Notes: generated by a model not told the origin, from the sequence alone. A stretch of 64,000 nucleotides of DNA from Sitta carolinensis (GCA_032173965.1 JAVUNC010000019.1:6572501-6636500); one strand, 5' to 3'. Counted from the stretch's first letter, positions 25,701 to 40,700 are shown. Made by a program: numbers and translations.

Positions 25701-28700
25701 CCAGCTAAGCGAGAAACAAGTCTAGTGTGTGCACTGCTACTGATCACATCTGCATTCCTCTGTATGGAGGTGCCTGGCAGGAAAAACAAGGTGTAAGTGT
25801 ATGTATTCTGTTCTTAAGTGATGGAACAATATAGAGGGAAAAATTATCCTGAGTGCTGCAAAGTTCCTGAACACAGAGTACGACATGGCACAGAGCTCTG
25901 TTTACATCTACTCAGAGTCACTGACTGTGGTGGTGTTTTCACACACAGTGCCTAGAAAATTGCTACAGATGTGATTCATGGGGTTGACTTTTTAGTCTTG
26001 CTTTTAGTGTATAATAGAGTAGATTGTTACTAAAGCATTTGGATAGCAGAATGACAATGTAAGTGGCTAAGGGCAAGCTATTAATGAAGGTGTTTAAAAA
26101 TAAGGTCTTAAAGATTAATATTTTAATGTTTAGTTTGGAGCTTTCATTTTTGAAGGACACTTCAATGGCACAGAGAACTCAGGGCATTTTGCCTGACTCC
26201 AGCCAGAGCTGGAGGTGTTCAACACCTGAAAACATGAGGCTCATTCTGTAACTAAATTTAAGCATTATAGCCTTGTTTTGGTTATTTCCCTCCTGGCCCA
26301 TTTTTCATTTCACTGGGCCTGCCCCTTTCTTCTGGCAGTTTATTACTGTGTGAGCTTAGACCAAGAACTGATCTTCATCTGCAGTCAAATTAGGAGTTTT
26401 CCTCATGTGCCTTGCTCATTCCACTGCAAATGCGTTATGTCTCCCTACACCTCCCTGTGTTGTAGGGTGTTGCTAAGGCCTCTCACAAAAGCAGGCAGTC
26501 ACTATCTCTGCTTTGGCAGTGTTTCAGGGATGGGTGAAGCTGTCCATGGAACACAGCACAGTTTTATTGTGAACTTACAGGGTGGCAGGGAAGCCATCTG
26601 TTTGCCAAAGCTACATTAATGCAAAACCATTATTACAGGGATGTTCAGACAGAACTGTAAAGGGAAATATTTGCTGTTCAGTAATTCCTGTCTGTTGTAC
26701 TTGCATCCCTGTTGAAAAATATGCTGCATATTTAAGCATTCTCTAACATCACTGATGCAGCTTCTTTCACAACCTCCAGATAAGGTGAATGTGAAGAGAA
26801 ATTAAATCCAAATCACACAGTACTATAGGAGGAAATTATGAACACGATAACAATTTTATTCCATCAGATGACTTTTTCATGGGACAAGTTTTTTTCTGAC
26901 AGCATGAAAACGACTCAACAGACTTAACACAAAGCTGACAAGTCTGCAGGACTGTCAGTAGGTTCAGCCTGCAGAGAAAATGATCTTGCAGACACCCTGC
27001 CAAGTAGACTCCATAAGGCAGGCTGGCCTAATGATTTCTTGTCTGTGCACCATTGGAATACCTGGCACCATGCATTTCACCAAGATCTGGCAGGATTAAG
27101 CAATTACATTCTGTCAAGTCAGATCAGGTATGATACAGTCTTTATGCTGACTGTGGGAAGATGGATGATACCTCACCCAGCACAAAATCTGCCTCACTAT
27201 AAGATTTTAAAGCAAATTTAAACCAGCAAGGAGCGGGCATGCACTGCTTCACCATTTCTCACCATGTAGCTACAATGGTTGTTGGTTTAGGTTTGTTTTG
27301 TTTGTTTGTGCTATTTTTTTTCCTGGTAGCAAGCATACTACTGATTTCCTCTCTTGTGGAACCATAGCCACAGGTCCTGTGGTAGTGGAGTTCAGGTCAG
27401 GTTGAATGGGAACAGTGAGATCAAGAAGTGCTGAAAACCCCAAAGCTGCTGCTTTGCACCAGCTATCTCACAGCTTGCTGTTATTACTGCTGCAAATCAT
27501 GCTGCTGCTTTTAGCAATTCACCTTGAATTCCTGCTGAATTTTAGTCACTGGGAGCTTCCTTCTCATCTTTCTAAAGCTGGTGTTATCTGGAGAAGGATT
27601 GTGCCACTCTATATGGCAGAGTTTTATGGCAATGCCCCTATTTGTCAAGTGGGAGACTGGCTCTGGTTGTCTGAGGACAACATCCCAAGATGGGACAGCT
27701 GACACTGAACACTGCCTAGAGAGGGAACAGCCCCGGGGACATGAAATTAAATGAGTGCAGATTCCAGGGAGCTTATGACTTAATTTTTTATAATTGAATA
27801 AGGGGGTTTTGAGGCTTAGTCTAACTGGTCACAGCGATGTCCTGCCTGAAAACCCTTCAGAGTCCAGGGAAGAAGACTGATGTCATTGCAAAACAAGCAG
27901 GCAGCCCACACTGGAGGGGAGAATGTGCCAGGAGGGGCAGGTGTTACTCAAATGTGACAGATGGCTGTGAGCAAAGGAGAAGGAAGGTGACACGATGGTC
28001 AGAAGAAAATGAGGGGAGGGAGGGGGAAGTGACACATCCCTTTGAGGACACACAAGTGAGTGGGAAGCTGGGTTGGGTGGCTGTTATGAGACGCAGAGAG
28101 TGTCCTAGAGAGAGAATGGTGCTGGGTAAGAGTATCGGAGAGGAAACAGCTGGGACTGGATGGAAGAACAGTGATTTGAGCAAGTTTCTCTCAGGTGAGG
28201 AACTGGTGGTGTCAGCAAGGAGAGGACAGAAGGGATGACAAAAAATCAAGGGATGGGTACTGGATACACCTCAGTGCAGCTCACCCTGAAGTACCTTTGT
28301 AAAAAAGCTGCCATACTCCTCTCTGGAAGTGGCTGCCTTCCAAGGGAATATAAAGATTCCTGTAATGCATATCTATGGGTGTGTTGGGAAGTACACAGAA
28401 GGCCTTTGGGATGAAAAGATTTCTTTGAATGTCGCATGCCCTAATTTCTAGAGCAGGTCCCAGCTTGCCAATCACTCCTGCCTGTGCCTATACTCAAAGA
28501 AATAATCTGTCCTGGAGCTGCTGATTCAGAGCACTGGGAGCTATATCCTTTTGCCAGTGCTCCACATTTCCTCCTCCTCAGTACCAAAAACTAATGGAAA
28601 CATTAAATACATTTTGGAGGCTTTAAGGTTTCCAAAGCAAAGGCAAAAGGACTCAAGGCACAGCAGATCTCTCTTCTCAGCTAGCAACAATGCTAACGTT

Positions 28701-31700
28701 TATATTAACCAGTACCTGGAGTGCCAGACTGTGTGGCCTTTTGCTTTCATCTTGTTTACTGCAAGGGCTTCAGGGTGGGGAAGAGACTGGGAACCTGATG
28801 GGGCTCTTGTTTTATGTTACTGGAAAGTGAACGAAACCTCACTAGGCACATTAAAACCAGGAGGAGCAAAACTGAGGAGAGCATTGTCCAGAGCTAAGTT
28901 TCCCTTGACAGCCTGTTTAAGTCCTGTGTACACACAGCCAGAATTTGTCCCATCTACAAGTTTACATCTTTGCCACTTGTCACAGATGGGCCTGAGCGTT
29001 ACCTGGGCCAATTCTGAAAACAGTTTCTAGCCAGATTTTGAGACCTCAGAAGGCACCTGAATACGGGCCAAGTTTTCCAGAGAAGTCAGTGCATAACAGC
29101 GCTGATGTGTAGCTGGGATTCCAAGGAAGTTTTTTTACTATAGGATCCAAACACTAACTGAATTCTTCTGTATTCATACTTTAAATTTCAGGAGAAATTG
29201 TGTTTGAAAAGCTAGCCTGAAATGGCACCACTAGCTGATAGCTCCCAGTGACCAGGAAACACATTCCTTCTCCATTGTTAATCAGGATGCTGAAAGAATG
29301 CATGATGGGCATAAATAATGCAAATTGATGAGATGCTGATGGCATGACCATCTTCCATCAATGCAATATTTAGAATATTTCTGGAGTGCACAGTGTACAA
29401 CAAATGGACAAGAAGTTGCACAGCTGTTCTAAAAATCAGACTTGTTTAGTAACACAAATTAAATGCTTGCTGTATGTTAATAGGAATAGAAAAAATCACA
29501 GCCCTTTCTATCTGTGCAGCCATTTAATTTTGTTCTTTTGTGTTACTTTTTTTTTTTGCTCTTCCAGTTCTGGAACTGCAAAATATAATCAGTATCTCCA
29601 ACCCTAATCATGGGGACCCTGCTTCTCTCTCCCAAGTACAAAACAAAATAATGGTTTGGCTTTCTCAAACCCCAAATAAAATTTTGACCTTTTGTTTGCA
29701 TGCTGCTTTCAGGTCAGAAGAATTAGGCTTACGGCTTCATGGTATTTCTGGAAATAAAAATGAGAACTGTGCAGACTTTCTGCTCATTTTTGTGTTGCTT
29801 TAAAGAGGAAGTGCAGAACAGGGTGCCTGTAAGAGCTGAGCATTTCAGTGGAACAGTACGTGTTAAGTGAGACTGTGATAAAATCAGGCAGGTTGGCAGA
29901 GCAGCTGAAATGGAGGTGAACTGGAAAGTCAAAACTAACCAGTGCACTTTCACCCTCCCAGGCAGAGTGAAATACAGAATATAAGCAAACATCACCAGTG
30001 GGGAGTATTATAGCAAATATTTGAAATGCCTCCCTTTTAGAGGCTTTCAGGGTGGATGCCTTTAGTTTGTATCATGCTGTTGCTAGCACACGTGACAAAG
30101 CTCCTCAGAAAAAATATTTTTTGTTGCCATTGTACCCTAAACAGCATTGCATGAAGTGGGAGAACATCAATTCCCTTGGTGTTTGCCTTTCCCTTCCAAG
30201 CATGGCTATTTGAGACACAGCCAGGCTGAGAGCTCTGCACTGCTCAAGACTGTTGCTATTAGCATTTTTCTTCTTGCTGTCAGACTGGTGAGTGACTAAG
30301 TGTCCCTGGTGCTGAAGCTGCTGGTCATTTGGGAATTCTGCTTTCCCAGAGAAGGGTGAGGCTGGTGGCTAGGGTTTTTTCCCTTGGTTATGGGATGTTT
30401 AGGCTGCACTGAAGCCAGCAGAATGGAACTGGGTGGAAGGCTGGGAAAATGCTGGAATAGTGTATACTGGAAAGAAAGCCAATGGACTGGCAGTCCTTAC
30501 CTCCTGGCTAGAACCTTGTGGTCACTGCTAACTCAGGAAAGGGAGAAGGTGGCATTTAGAGAGTGAATATGAACTAAGTGTTCAGGATATATCCAGGAAG
30601 TATTACCCCAAAAGAGGCATCAAATGCAGCTTGGCCAAGGCATCAGTGAACTTGGCAGACTTGGATCTGCTCAGCTCAGGGCAGATGTAGGTCTGACAGA
30701 TGGGCAGCAGAGCGTGCAAGGCTCAGCCCCCAGGGATGGCACTGCCACTGAAGCACTCGAGCTCCTGTTGCCAGGTGGCTCCATTAGCAGAGCACACTAC
30801 ATAAGGTGATGAATTATGAGGAAGTCCTCATTCCTGTCGTGGCTCTGCATGACCTGATCTATGGCCCTCTCCTTTGCCCTCATTTATTTCAGTATAGTCA
30901 TCCTCTCCTCATTTTCCCTCCCAGCAGGCTGGCCTGAGCTCATTATGTGACACCAGAACAATACTTTGCAAGTGGATGGCATCTGTATGATTATCAAATT
31001 GTCAAAGCAGACAAGACTGTGCTGCTTTGGTACAAACACCTCCCCCATGGGCACCTCTGCAGCTTCATGCTCCCCCCAAGAAACAATAAATAACAAAAAG
31101 GACATAGAGCAAGGGACAAGGCAGTGCAATCATTAGTTCTTTACACATGGACATAGATTCATGCCCCTGTCTGTAAAAAACATCAGAAGAGGAATGGCTG
31201 CGTTCCAGGCAAGGATAATACAGAAGCAGTGAAGGACAGGATGCTCTGCGCCAGGGCCATCCTGGAAACATTTCCCACAAAGCCTGTGAATGACACCTGT
31301 GCATCCTAGGGAGTATGACTACCTCACCTCCATCACCATGGGTGCCCACCACAAAGCAGTGCATGAGTCAGGGGCTCAGTAGGTCAAATCAGTGCAGGCA
31401 GCTCCTCGGCTACACTTCTGATGAGAGCCCGCGAGCAGCAGCAGCTGCTGTGTCAGTGCTGGTGGTGTCACTGCATGTCAAAGGGATGTGCACTTCAGCT
31501 ATGACAGACTGCATCACCCTCAGTTGCTTGACAGGCCTAAACCTGCAGCTCTGCTACTGGGAAACTTCAGGGGCTGCTCTGTGGGGGAAGGGGGCTCTTT
31601 ATGGTCATGCAGTCCTGGAAGGGAGTCAGCGCAGAGCTTTGTTTCTTGGGATTATACAGCAATCCTTGGAGCAAAGCTTGGGAGCCATTTGCAAAGCCCT

Positions 31701-34700
31701 GCTGCTGGCTGTGAGGAGGCTGAGTGCTGCGAGCTAACACCAGCACCCTATGCTCGTGCACATGCTGGCTGTGAAAGGACTGCCAGATCTGTCATCTTTA
31801 ACAGCAACAAGGCAGTGAATTAAATTCTGAGTTGAGTTCAGACAAGTGAAAAGCTTCAGAACCTGGACTTAGCCCCTGAATCAATCCTTTAAACCCTGTT
31901 CCCTTGCTCCTGCTCTTTGAAACATGGATGCAATAACAGGAACATCTATTGCTTTGAAATTCAGGGGTATAAGTTGACTCTCATGGATTGCTAAACTTTG
32001 ACAGCATGGTATTCTGCTAAGCTGACACCGTATAGATTAACTAATGCTCCTGAAATCTAATGGGGAAGGATACAGACTTGTGGTGTTCCCACTGAGAGGA
32101 ATTTCCTATTTTTAGAAATGCTGCTGGTTCTCATGGGATGGGCAGACTGGGAAAGCCTGCCACATCTTTTACATCTTTACTTTCCCCCTCAAATTTATGA
32201 CAGAATGCTGCTTCACTATCTACTCTCTTCCCTAACATTGCATCCCAGGTACCCCAGTCTGAGGGTCTTAGAACCTACTACTAGCAATGGGGGTAAGAAA
32301 AGCATTCCAGTTCCAAACAGTTAAGAAACTTCCAAGTCTCTTGGAAAACCTCTGTAAGACTCCCTCAGGTATTGCTTCATTCCCAAGTGAAATCTGAGCA
32401 GGCTGGGAAGGTATAGAAGGAGCAGAATTTTGTTGTGTCAGCATGTTTTAGCCCTGTCTTGTTTTCTGCCTAGACCATGTTACTGCTCTTTATCTCCCTC
32501 CAAAACCAACTTGCTAATGAGGTCAGCTGGCTTGTAAGCTTGGTGGTGAAGGTGTCAGCCTCACCACTTTTTCCTATTCCTCTTCCATGGGAGGTGACTA
32601 CTCCCTTTCAAATACCTCGAGATAAGCTCAAGCCAATGCCTGGCAGCAGCCCTTCCTACAGGGCACCTCGGCACTCTTTGGACTCTTCCTACTCCCTATA
32701 GACAGAAATTGCTGGAGCTGTTCCAGCCTCAACAAAGCCATATTGCCCTAAACCCGATGGAGATCTTGTCCTGTATCAAATGCAAGGTCATCTGACCTGG
32801 CCCACATGACCACTCTCAGTCTGTCCCAGATGTGACAGAGTGACAAAGTGAGAGCCCACCTACATTGTACTTTTAACTGTTGTGATTAGATCGTTGACAG
32901 GTCGTGACAGCCCCCTTGTCTGGCTAGAGATACAGCAGAGCAAATTCCTGGAATGGCAGGATGATCAGGACATGGCTGTAGTCCACCTAGAGTTGTCTCT
33001 TGGCAAAAGGGTCAAATGACCACACACTGTAGTCACAGGGCCAATGTGCCAATTTTCTGCCCTAAGTGCACTTAATTGCAGTGGGGGCAGAGATGTTGTC
33101 CAGGAAGAACCTGTTCCACATGCTGAGACAGGCCTCCAGTTCTACAAACATGCAAAAATGTACAGATTTGGGACTCCCCTTTAGCCTCCTCGGCTGTTTC
33201 CAAATGCTTGCAGAGGCATTACTGGCTTGGGTCAAAGTACACCAGTGACTTTTGTAATAGTGCACAGCTGTGTTATAAGCATGTTCTGGCATTGCTGGTA
33301 TTTATTAGAGTAGCTGCAGGAAGTATAGAATTGTTTAGGGTTAGAAAAGATCTTTAAGATCATTGAATCAAACCACAAACCCAGCACTGGCCTCAGCCCA
33401 CTGATCTGTCCCATCCATTCAGATCCCTCTACAGATTCCTCTGCAGAGCTTCCCACCCTCCAGCAGACCAACACTCCAGCCCTGAATGGTGTCATCTTCA
33501 GACTGGCTGAGGATGCTCTCAATCCCCTGGTCCAGATCATGGATAAAGACAGGAAACAAGGCTGGCCCCAGTGCTGAGCCCTGGGGAACGCCACATTGTG
33601 ACTGGCTTCCAGCAGGATTTAACTCCTTCCACCACCACTCCTGGCCTGGCCATCCAGCCAGTTTTTCACCCAGGGACGGGTGCATGCATCCAAGCCATGA
33701 GAAGCCAGTTTGTCCAGGAGAATGTGAGGGAAACAGGGTCATAGGCTTTACTAAAGTTTAGGTAGCCAGTATCCTCAGCCTTCCCCCATCCAGCAAATGG
33801 GTCACCTTGTCACAGCAGGAGATCAGGCTGGTCAAGCAACACCTGCCTTTCACAAGCTTGTGCTGCCTGGCCTGATCCATGATGATGATCATCCGTGACC
33901 AAGATCAGACTGACAGGCTCTAGAATGGGACACCAAGACCCACTGGAAAGCTGACAGAGAAATTTCTGCAGAAGGAGCAGCAAGAAGTGCCAGTGTATTT
34001 TGCAGGAGGGTATTTTTAGTTCTGTAAACAGCAGAAAAGTAGGAAAAATCTCGCAATACATGTCAGCATTTGAATTAGTGAGGAGATTTGGAAAAGACGC
34101 TTGAAATGGGTTTATTTTGACTCACCTATACCTTCTTTTTATTTTTTTTTAAGTAACAAAAATACTTCCTCCTAAGCAAGTTTCCTTCACTGTGACAGTT
34201 CCACAGGAGAAGTGGTTGCTTTCAGTGGCATTTTTTGACCAAAAAATGTCTACAGCACATAATACAAATTTTTTTTTTATCTCCATAACACTTTCTGCTG
34301 AGGGGAGGAATGCTTGCACAGCATATTTTTTAACATTCTCATGAAGACTGGCACACCTTGGAATTTCTGGTCCCCTAGCAGTGCAGAGGCCCACAATGAA
34401 AAAAGGAAGTGTGAGGGTTTTTGGTGAACTGAAGCTGTGCTTTATTGACACTTCTTTGCTAGCTAAGGTTCCTGTGGTGGAAAATCTCAGCAAACCAAAC
34501 AAGATCTGTCTCTGTACAAGGTGGCTGCTCAATTAAAGGAAAAAAGGAGGTTTCCAAGAAAAATTTCAATGCAAAAATATCACAGAACTTGGAAAGTCAT
34601 GAGTCATCTGAAATCTTATGGGGCAGAACATGGAAATATGGGAAAGGCCTCAGCACTTTGGGGTAGAGCCTGTGGTGCTGAAACTCAGCTGTGCACTGTT

Positions 34701-37700
34701 AATAGGCAGTGTGCATGAGAACTGATCTCAAACCTAAATGCTGAGATGACTGTTCTTGGCTTTCTTCCAATGAAATGGTGCATAGCTCCCAGCTTGATCT
34801 AAGGAAACTTCAGAAATGCAAGCTATGCCACCATCACCTTATAGAGCAAGAAAGTGACCTCAGAAGTTAGGTTTAAAGATGTTGCCCACTTCAGAAGGTG
34901 AGCCTGAGTGTGACCTCAGAAGTTCACTACGAGACTCCATGCTATCGATCAGTTCCAGTGACAAGGGTCTGTAGAGACAGAACAAGGGGAAATGGCTTTA
35001 AACTGAAAAAGGGCAGGCTTATATTGGATATTGAGGAGAAATCCTTTACTGTGAGGGTGGTGAGGCACTGGCACAGCTTGCCCTGAGAAGCTGTGGATGC
35101 CCCATCCCTGGAAGAGTTCAACACCAGGTTCGATGGGGCTCTGAGCAACCTGGTCTAGTGGAAGGTGCCCCATCAGTGGCAGGGGGTTGGACCTAGAGGA
35201 TCCTAATGTCCCTTCAAACCCAAATTATTACAGGGTTTTATGATTTAGTGTCCACAGGCTTTCCAGATTCCCCACTGCAGTGAGGAACTTCAGTGCCAAT
35301 GGTTCTTAAACCTAGTCCAGTCCCACACTAGATTTAGGAAGCCTGGCCAGTGCAAGAAACAGGTTGATTACAATGCAGGCCTTGGCTATGTATCATTAGT
35401 AAACCTCTGAAAGCAATTGTTTCTGCAAAGTAGATAGGTATTTCTTGACTCTGATAGAAATCTCTTCCATGGGGAAATACTGGACTGTGACACAGGTGCT
35501 GCTGAAAAAATTTAAATTCTCTGCAGGAGATTAACCATGTCCCTTTGGTCTCCATTTGCAAAGCCATGCTGTAGCTCTGAGAGGCTCCTACCACTGCTTT
35601 TATCCACAGCTTGTCTAGTTTGAAGTGAAAATCTTATACAGCACCTTTGGTTTTCATTACTGTCACTTAGAAGTGAACTGAGCCTGGGACTTACCTCTGC
35701 TAATTCTCTGCTTTTCCCAGAAAGGATTCCTGGTGTATCGATGACGCTGATGCTTTCTAATACGGGATTAGGTAGCTGGGCGCAGACAAACCTGTGTGGA
35801 AAATACACGGGTTAAAAAAATTAAAAAAAGGTAAAACATACTTATGATGTGCTGAACATCACAGACAGCATGGGACAAGCCAGACTCTGATCTCTCAAGT
35901 CTTTGGTTGGAGTTTGGAGCTACTGTTACTTAAAGAAATGAGAAAGAAACTAGAACTAAGCACTCTTCTCTATTTTGCTGCCTCTGGAACATGGGTCTCA
36001 GTCATGACTTATGACTAGTTTTTTATATGGGCCCCCAAATTGTGAATTATGAAAATATTTGGACTTTCATTTATGTGCTGTTTAGATTTTAACAAGAAGT
36101 GGTATTTGTTTTTCTTTGGTTAAGCATTCCCCTGTAGAGTCCTGAACTCAAGTGAACTGAAATAACTGGCTTTAAAAAAAAAATCAGCAGTTCTGTAGGA
36201 CTTTTGTTCTCTTTCAAATATGGTCTTAAATAGACAAAAAGTGTGCTATTATTGCACCATGGAAGTAATAAAGCATAGGCAGCATGAGATCTCAAGAGGT
36301 TGCTCAGTCTATCCTCCTGCCTCAAGGTGGGATCAGTCAGGATGTCCAAAGAATTCTTCAAATCCGTAACAATCCAGACTCACCAACACTTGCTGTGAGT
36401 CTACTCCATTACTTAATAACCTTTACAGTAAATCCTCTTTATTAATGTCTAATCTAAATTTCATATGCTATAATGCCCTAGTCACAAACACAGTATATGT
36501 GGAAAATTATTTATTTTTCCCCTCTTGTTACAGTGGACACTATCCTGCTCCCCTCAGTCCCTCCTCTACAGAAAACAGTTCTGTGGTTGTTTTTTCCTTT
36601 TTCCTATCTCTTCCAATTCTTTCTAGCTGCCTTTCCAGCTCATTCCTAAATCCCTGAAGACCCTTGCAGCCTTCCTTTGGGTCCTCTCAAACTACTCCAC
36701 ATATTTCTTCAGGCATGATGCCACAAGCTGACGTGCTCCAGCCACAGCTTTGCTAGTGGTGAGCAGAGTGGATGGATTGCTCCTTATCTCTTAGAGCTGC
36801 CAGTCCTGTTTATACAGCTCAGTGACATGTTTGCTTTCTTAACAGCAGTATGACACTGCTAACTCACGTTCACTTTGTAATTCACTGCTCCCCCTCTGAA
36901 GCTCCATTTATGTGTAACTGCTCTTTAACTAGTTGCTCCCCATTCTGTATCTATGCAAATCACTATGCCTAATAAGAGTCACTTGTGCTTTGTGGGCTGT
37001 AGCTTGTCTATCTCAGTTGCTAGTAACAGCAAAGGACAGTAAAAGCCTATCTGCTTCTGCAGCTCCTGGTAGCATTTCGTGGATAGCCTCTTTGGGATGG
37101 CATTCCAGGCAGCTCTTAGTGTGTGTGTGTGTGTGTACATATGCATATTAATAGGGTGGTGTGACATCCAGGCACAAAACACATGTTACTGTGGGAGGAG
37201 GCAGAACCACAGAGGATGGGGGCTGGCACAAGGACCACTCCGTGCAGTCAAGGCAGATGCAGCCCTGCAGTGCTCTGATGAGTGTCTGGTTCTGGAAGCC
37301 CCTGCACCTCTGAATTCCTCCAGGCTATGCCACAACCCAAATGTTCTACTTGTATGACTCTGAGAAGATGCTGATAAGAGTGAATCCTCATGGGTTAAAG
37401 AGTCTCCTCCCCTAAGCTGTCAGCTGTTTCAGACCACACATTACAGCTTCCCACATCCCCAGCTTGGCAGGTGGCAACAGGGAGCATTTCTGAATGTGTA
37501 ATACCTCATATCAAAGAGGGGGACTGGCTTGATTATCCTGTTGAGTGCCAGGCACAGCAGCAGAGAACAAAAGGCTCAGGAGGTCATGTTATTCCCTTGT
37601 CCGGCCAAGCCAGGTTTGCTCTTCATTGTTACAGCCCTGAGTATTCCTTGTGCTGCAATAATAAATGGGGCAGGGGGATTTTCCACCAGTTTCTCTAGGA

Positions 37701-40700
37701 AAAGTACTCCACAGGAGATTTCAGATATAAGGTCAGAGGCCAGCATGAGTGAGTGCATTCTGGCTCTTTTGGCAAAGTTAAGGCTGCTGCCCTCCTGTTG
37801 TCCCAGCAGAACTGCAGGACCTCAGGGAGCTCGACCTAATTCCGTCTGGGGCCATATGAAGAGGAAGAACATCTTGCCAAACTCGAGTTTCAATACCTCT
37901 ACATGCAGAGCATAGGGCTGAAGGAGCAACATGTTATCTACTTCTCTTGTTGTTCACAACACACAATCAGGACTGACTCCACCTGAGCTTCCCAAAACAG
38001 ACTTTGGGGGATGGGGGAATTCTTGCAACCTAGTCAATGTGATATGAAAGTAATGGGTGAGATTCCTGATTTTGCTCCAGGCCCTTGGTGACAAACAAGT
38101 ATTCCTGATAATAAGATACAACTTCTCATCTCTCTGGAATCTTCACAGGGGTTTGGCCAGCAGAGCTGGAGAAAGGAAAACAAACCCTTCTCCCAGTGCC
38201 CAAGAACAACCTGGGGCAAGAAGAGCAGATGAGACAGGATTCTGCAGACCTGCTATCCTAATTTCAGCCCTGGGGAGTCCTATCTCCCATGTATGGGCAG
38301 GTGCTCCATGTCCTGGGAATGAAGGGAGGGAGGTTACAGGCTCTCAGCAACACAACTGCTTGTCTCCCAGCCAAATCCTGACTGTACCAGTCTTCCCTTG
38401 CTTCCTGGAAAGCAGCAGATCCCAGTCTCTTCTGGGGAGGGAGTCCCAGCTAAGGGTGGATGCTCACTTCTGGAGCAGCAGGCTCTGCACCCCACAGGAC
38501 ACACTGCTGTGGACCTCTCAGTCCAGGCCACCTTGGCCTGTGGAACGCTACTGCCTCATGCTGCTCTGTTTCTTTCCACTGATGCTTGCAGTCAAGTGTT
38601 ACCTTTAACCACTCATGGGCAAAGCAGACTTGCCCATGGCCACTCCTATCTCAGCTTAGAGGTGTGGCCCCTGGAGATGAGCTCCCTTCTGCAAATTTCT
38701 TGCCCCCAGCCTCCTAGCTCAGGTCAGGGCCTTGGCATACATGTAGCACCAGCAAGGTACGTGCAAGGCAGAGATAGCTTTGCTTGCCCCTAGCCCAGAA
38801 GCCAGGCCCAATGGAGAAGTAAGTGTGGGTGGCTTGATCTGGTCCAGTGGGTGCACGAGGACTTAGATCTAAATTTCTGTCCCTCTGAGTCAACTCTTGC
38901 ATGTGTTTAGTTTCCTTATTAGCTGGGCATTAGCATCTGCATTTTCAGCATGTGATGCTCACACAGCTGAGCCAGTCTCCCTGAGCGTGTCTCCTCTGTC
39001 AGTTTAGAAATCATTACCCCCTCTTTTTCCATGTCAGCAAGAGAAAGATGTCATTAGCTGCTGTGGCTACTCCCTGCACTGCTAGAAGGACTGCACTTAT
39101 GCTGCTGCTGAATCACTGCTTTGTCCCTCTGCCCTGCTGTCTGTATAGGCACAGGCTTGACTCTTTCCTCAGAAGAAGAAAGAGCAGAAGCATAACAAGA
39201 GCACAGCATGATACAGTGAACTGGGTTAATGCATGCAGAGATCCCTGGCTGTATCAGGAGCAAACTGCACTCGGGACACATCCATCAGGCTAGCTCAGAA
39301 GTGTTTGCTTTTTTGCCCTCCATGCCTGGCCTAATGTTCCTTCTCTGCAGTGAACTGTCTGCCAGCTGTGGCTGTTCTTGGCTATCAGCTGAGCTGCTCT
39401 GAATTATGTCCTCTTCATTCACAATCTCTGCACTCCAGGCAAGAGGCCTGTTATTTTCTTAGGGCAAATAGACCTTCTGCCCTGGTGTAGGGAGTGGGCA
39501 GTCACCTGACCTAACTGTTGGTCAGGTGCAGGACCATGTTGATGTATTTGCTCCTGTGCAGTGATCAGATACTGCTTCCTGTCACCCTGATGTACTGTGA
39601 GGTTCTCCACACAGCAGTAACTCCAGCTAGGTCCCTCTCCTGCCAGCAAGTTTCTCCTCATGCTTCTCTGTAAGCCCCTTCCCTGCCTCGCTGCAGCCTA
39701 CACCAGCACTCCTGCAGTCAGTGCTGGTAGGAGATGCTGCACCCTCTGGACAGTCATCCTCTAAGCCTGGAAGATGGAACAGGAGCCAGAGCCCAGCCCA
39801 GCTTTCCTGGCTGTTTGGCTGAGCATCTGCCATGTTTCCAGTGTCTCCCACACCGTGTTAAGGGAAGGCGTCGATGATGGGTGTAGTCAGTTTGTTGCCA
39901 TCTGCAGTACAGTTTGTGCTCATCTAGGATATGGGTGTGTGCTGCTGGCTTCCTGCACGGCCTAGATCCAAAACCTCCCTATGGCTGGGCTGGGTGTAGG
40001 GGATGGAAAGGTTACACTCCTCATGTCACAGAGCCGCTGTCCAAACACACTGCTACTCTTTTTTACAGGAAACACATTGGAGCGGTCATCACTTTGCACC
40101 TGAGGTTGTATGTATAAGGCAAGGGAATGGAGAGAGCCTGGTTTTGATTACAAATGGAAGAAGCTAGAAATACTGGAGCAGGGGACAACAAATATAATGA
40201 AGATATTTACCTCTAGTCTCCTGTAGGATAAGCTTATGCCGTGATGTCATTTTTGTTTTGTTTTTTCAAGTAAAATGAAGGTTTGTCACACTTGAATTGA
40301 TCAGCCCTTCAGCAAATGACTTGTGTGCATCTGGTGGGACTGGACTAGCTTTGCATCAGCTATGTGGATGGAAGGAAAAGAAGTGCCTTATCCCTTTACA
40401 TCACTTGCTGTGCTGCTCGTTGGATTCTAACTTTACTTCACAGAACAAGAGAGCTCTTGAGTACTGACCTGTTCAAAAAGGCATTGCCAAAGGCATTGAG
40501 TTTCCTGAACGGTTTTTTGGGATCCACCACCAACGCGTTTCCAGGAACGATTCCTTCCACATCTCCTTGCATAACTGCTATAAAGGAGTCAGTTGTAGGC
40601 TCTGGTCCAATCCTCATCCCCGGGAAATCCTGCTCCAGCAGGTACCTGTAAGTGAAAAAACAGGGTGTGGGCATGAGACAGGAGCTGCTAAGTCCTAAAT

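Larger units (their letters stand above)
22630..35694 (-). other. EHD3 intron 3 (13.1 kb)
   Basis: The largest EHD3 intron, with GTAAGT donor and CAG acceptor. It holds two CR1 fragments near its upstream end and a short tandem duplication at 24.1 kb. No nested gene was recognised. Confidence 0.9.
35792..40468 (-). other. EHD3 intron 2 (4.7 kb)
   Basis: GTCAGT donor and ACAG acceptor. It contains an old CR1-like remnant and a GT microsatellite, and no recognised exon. Confidence 0.9.

Noticed and set aside
38057..38608. 183-codon plus-strand frame in EHD3 intron 2
   Set aside because: Antisense to the gene, with no recognised homology or codon pattern. Treated as a chance open frame.
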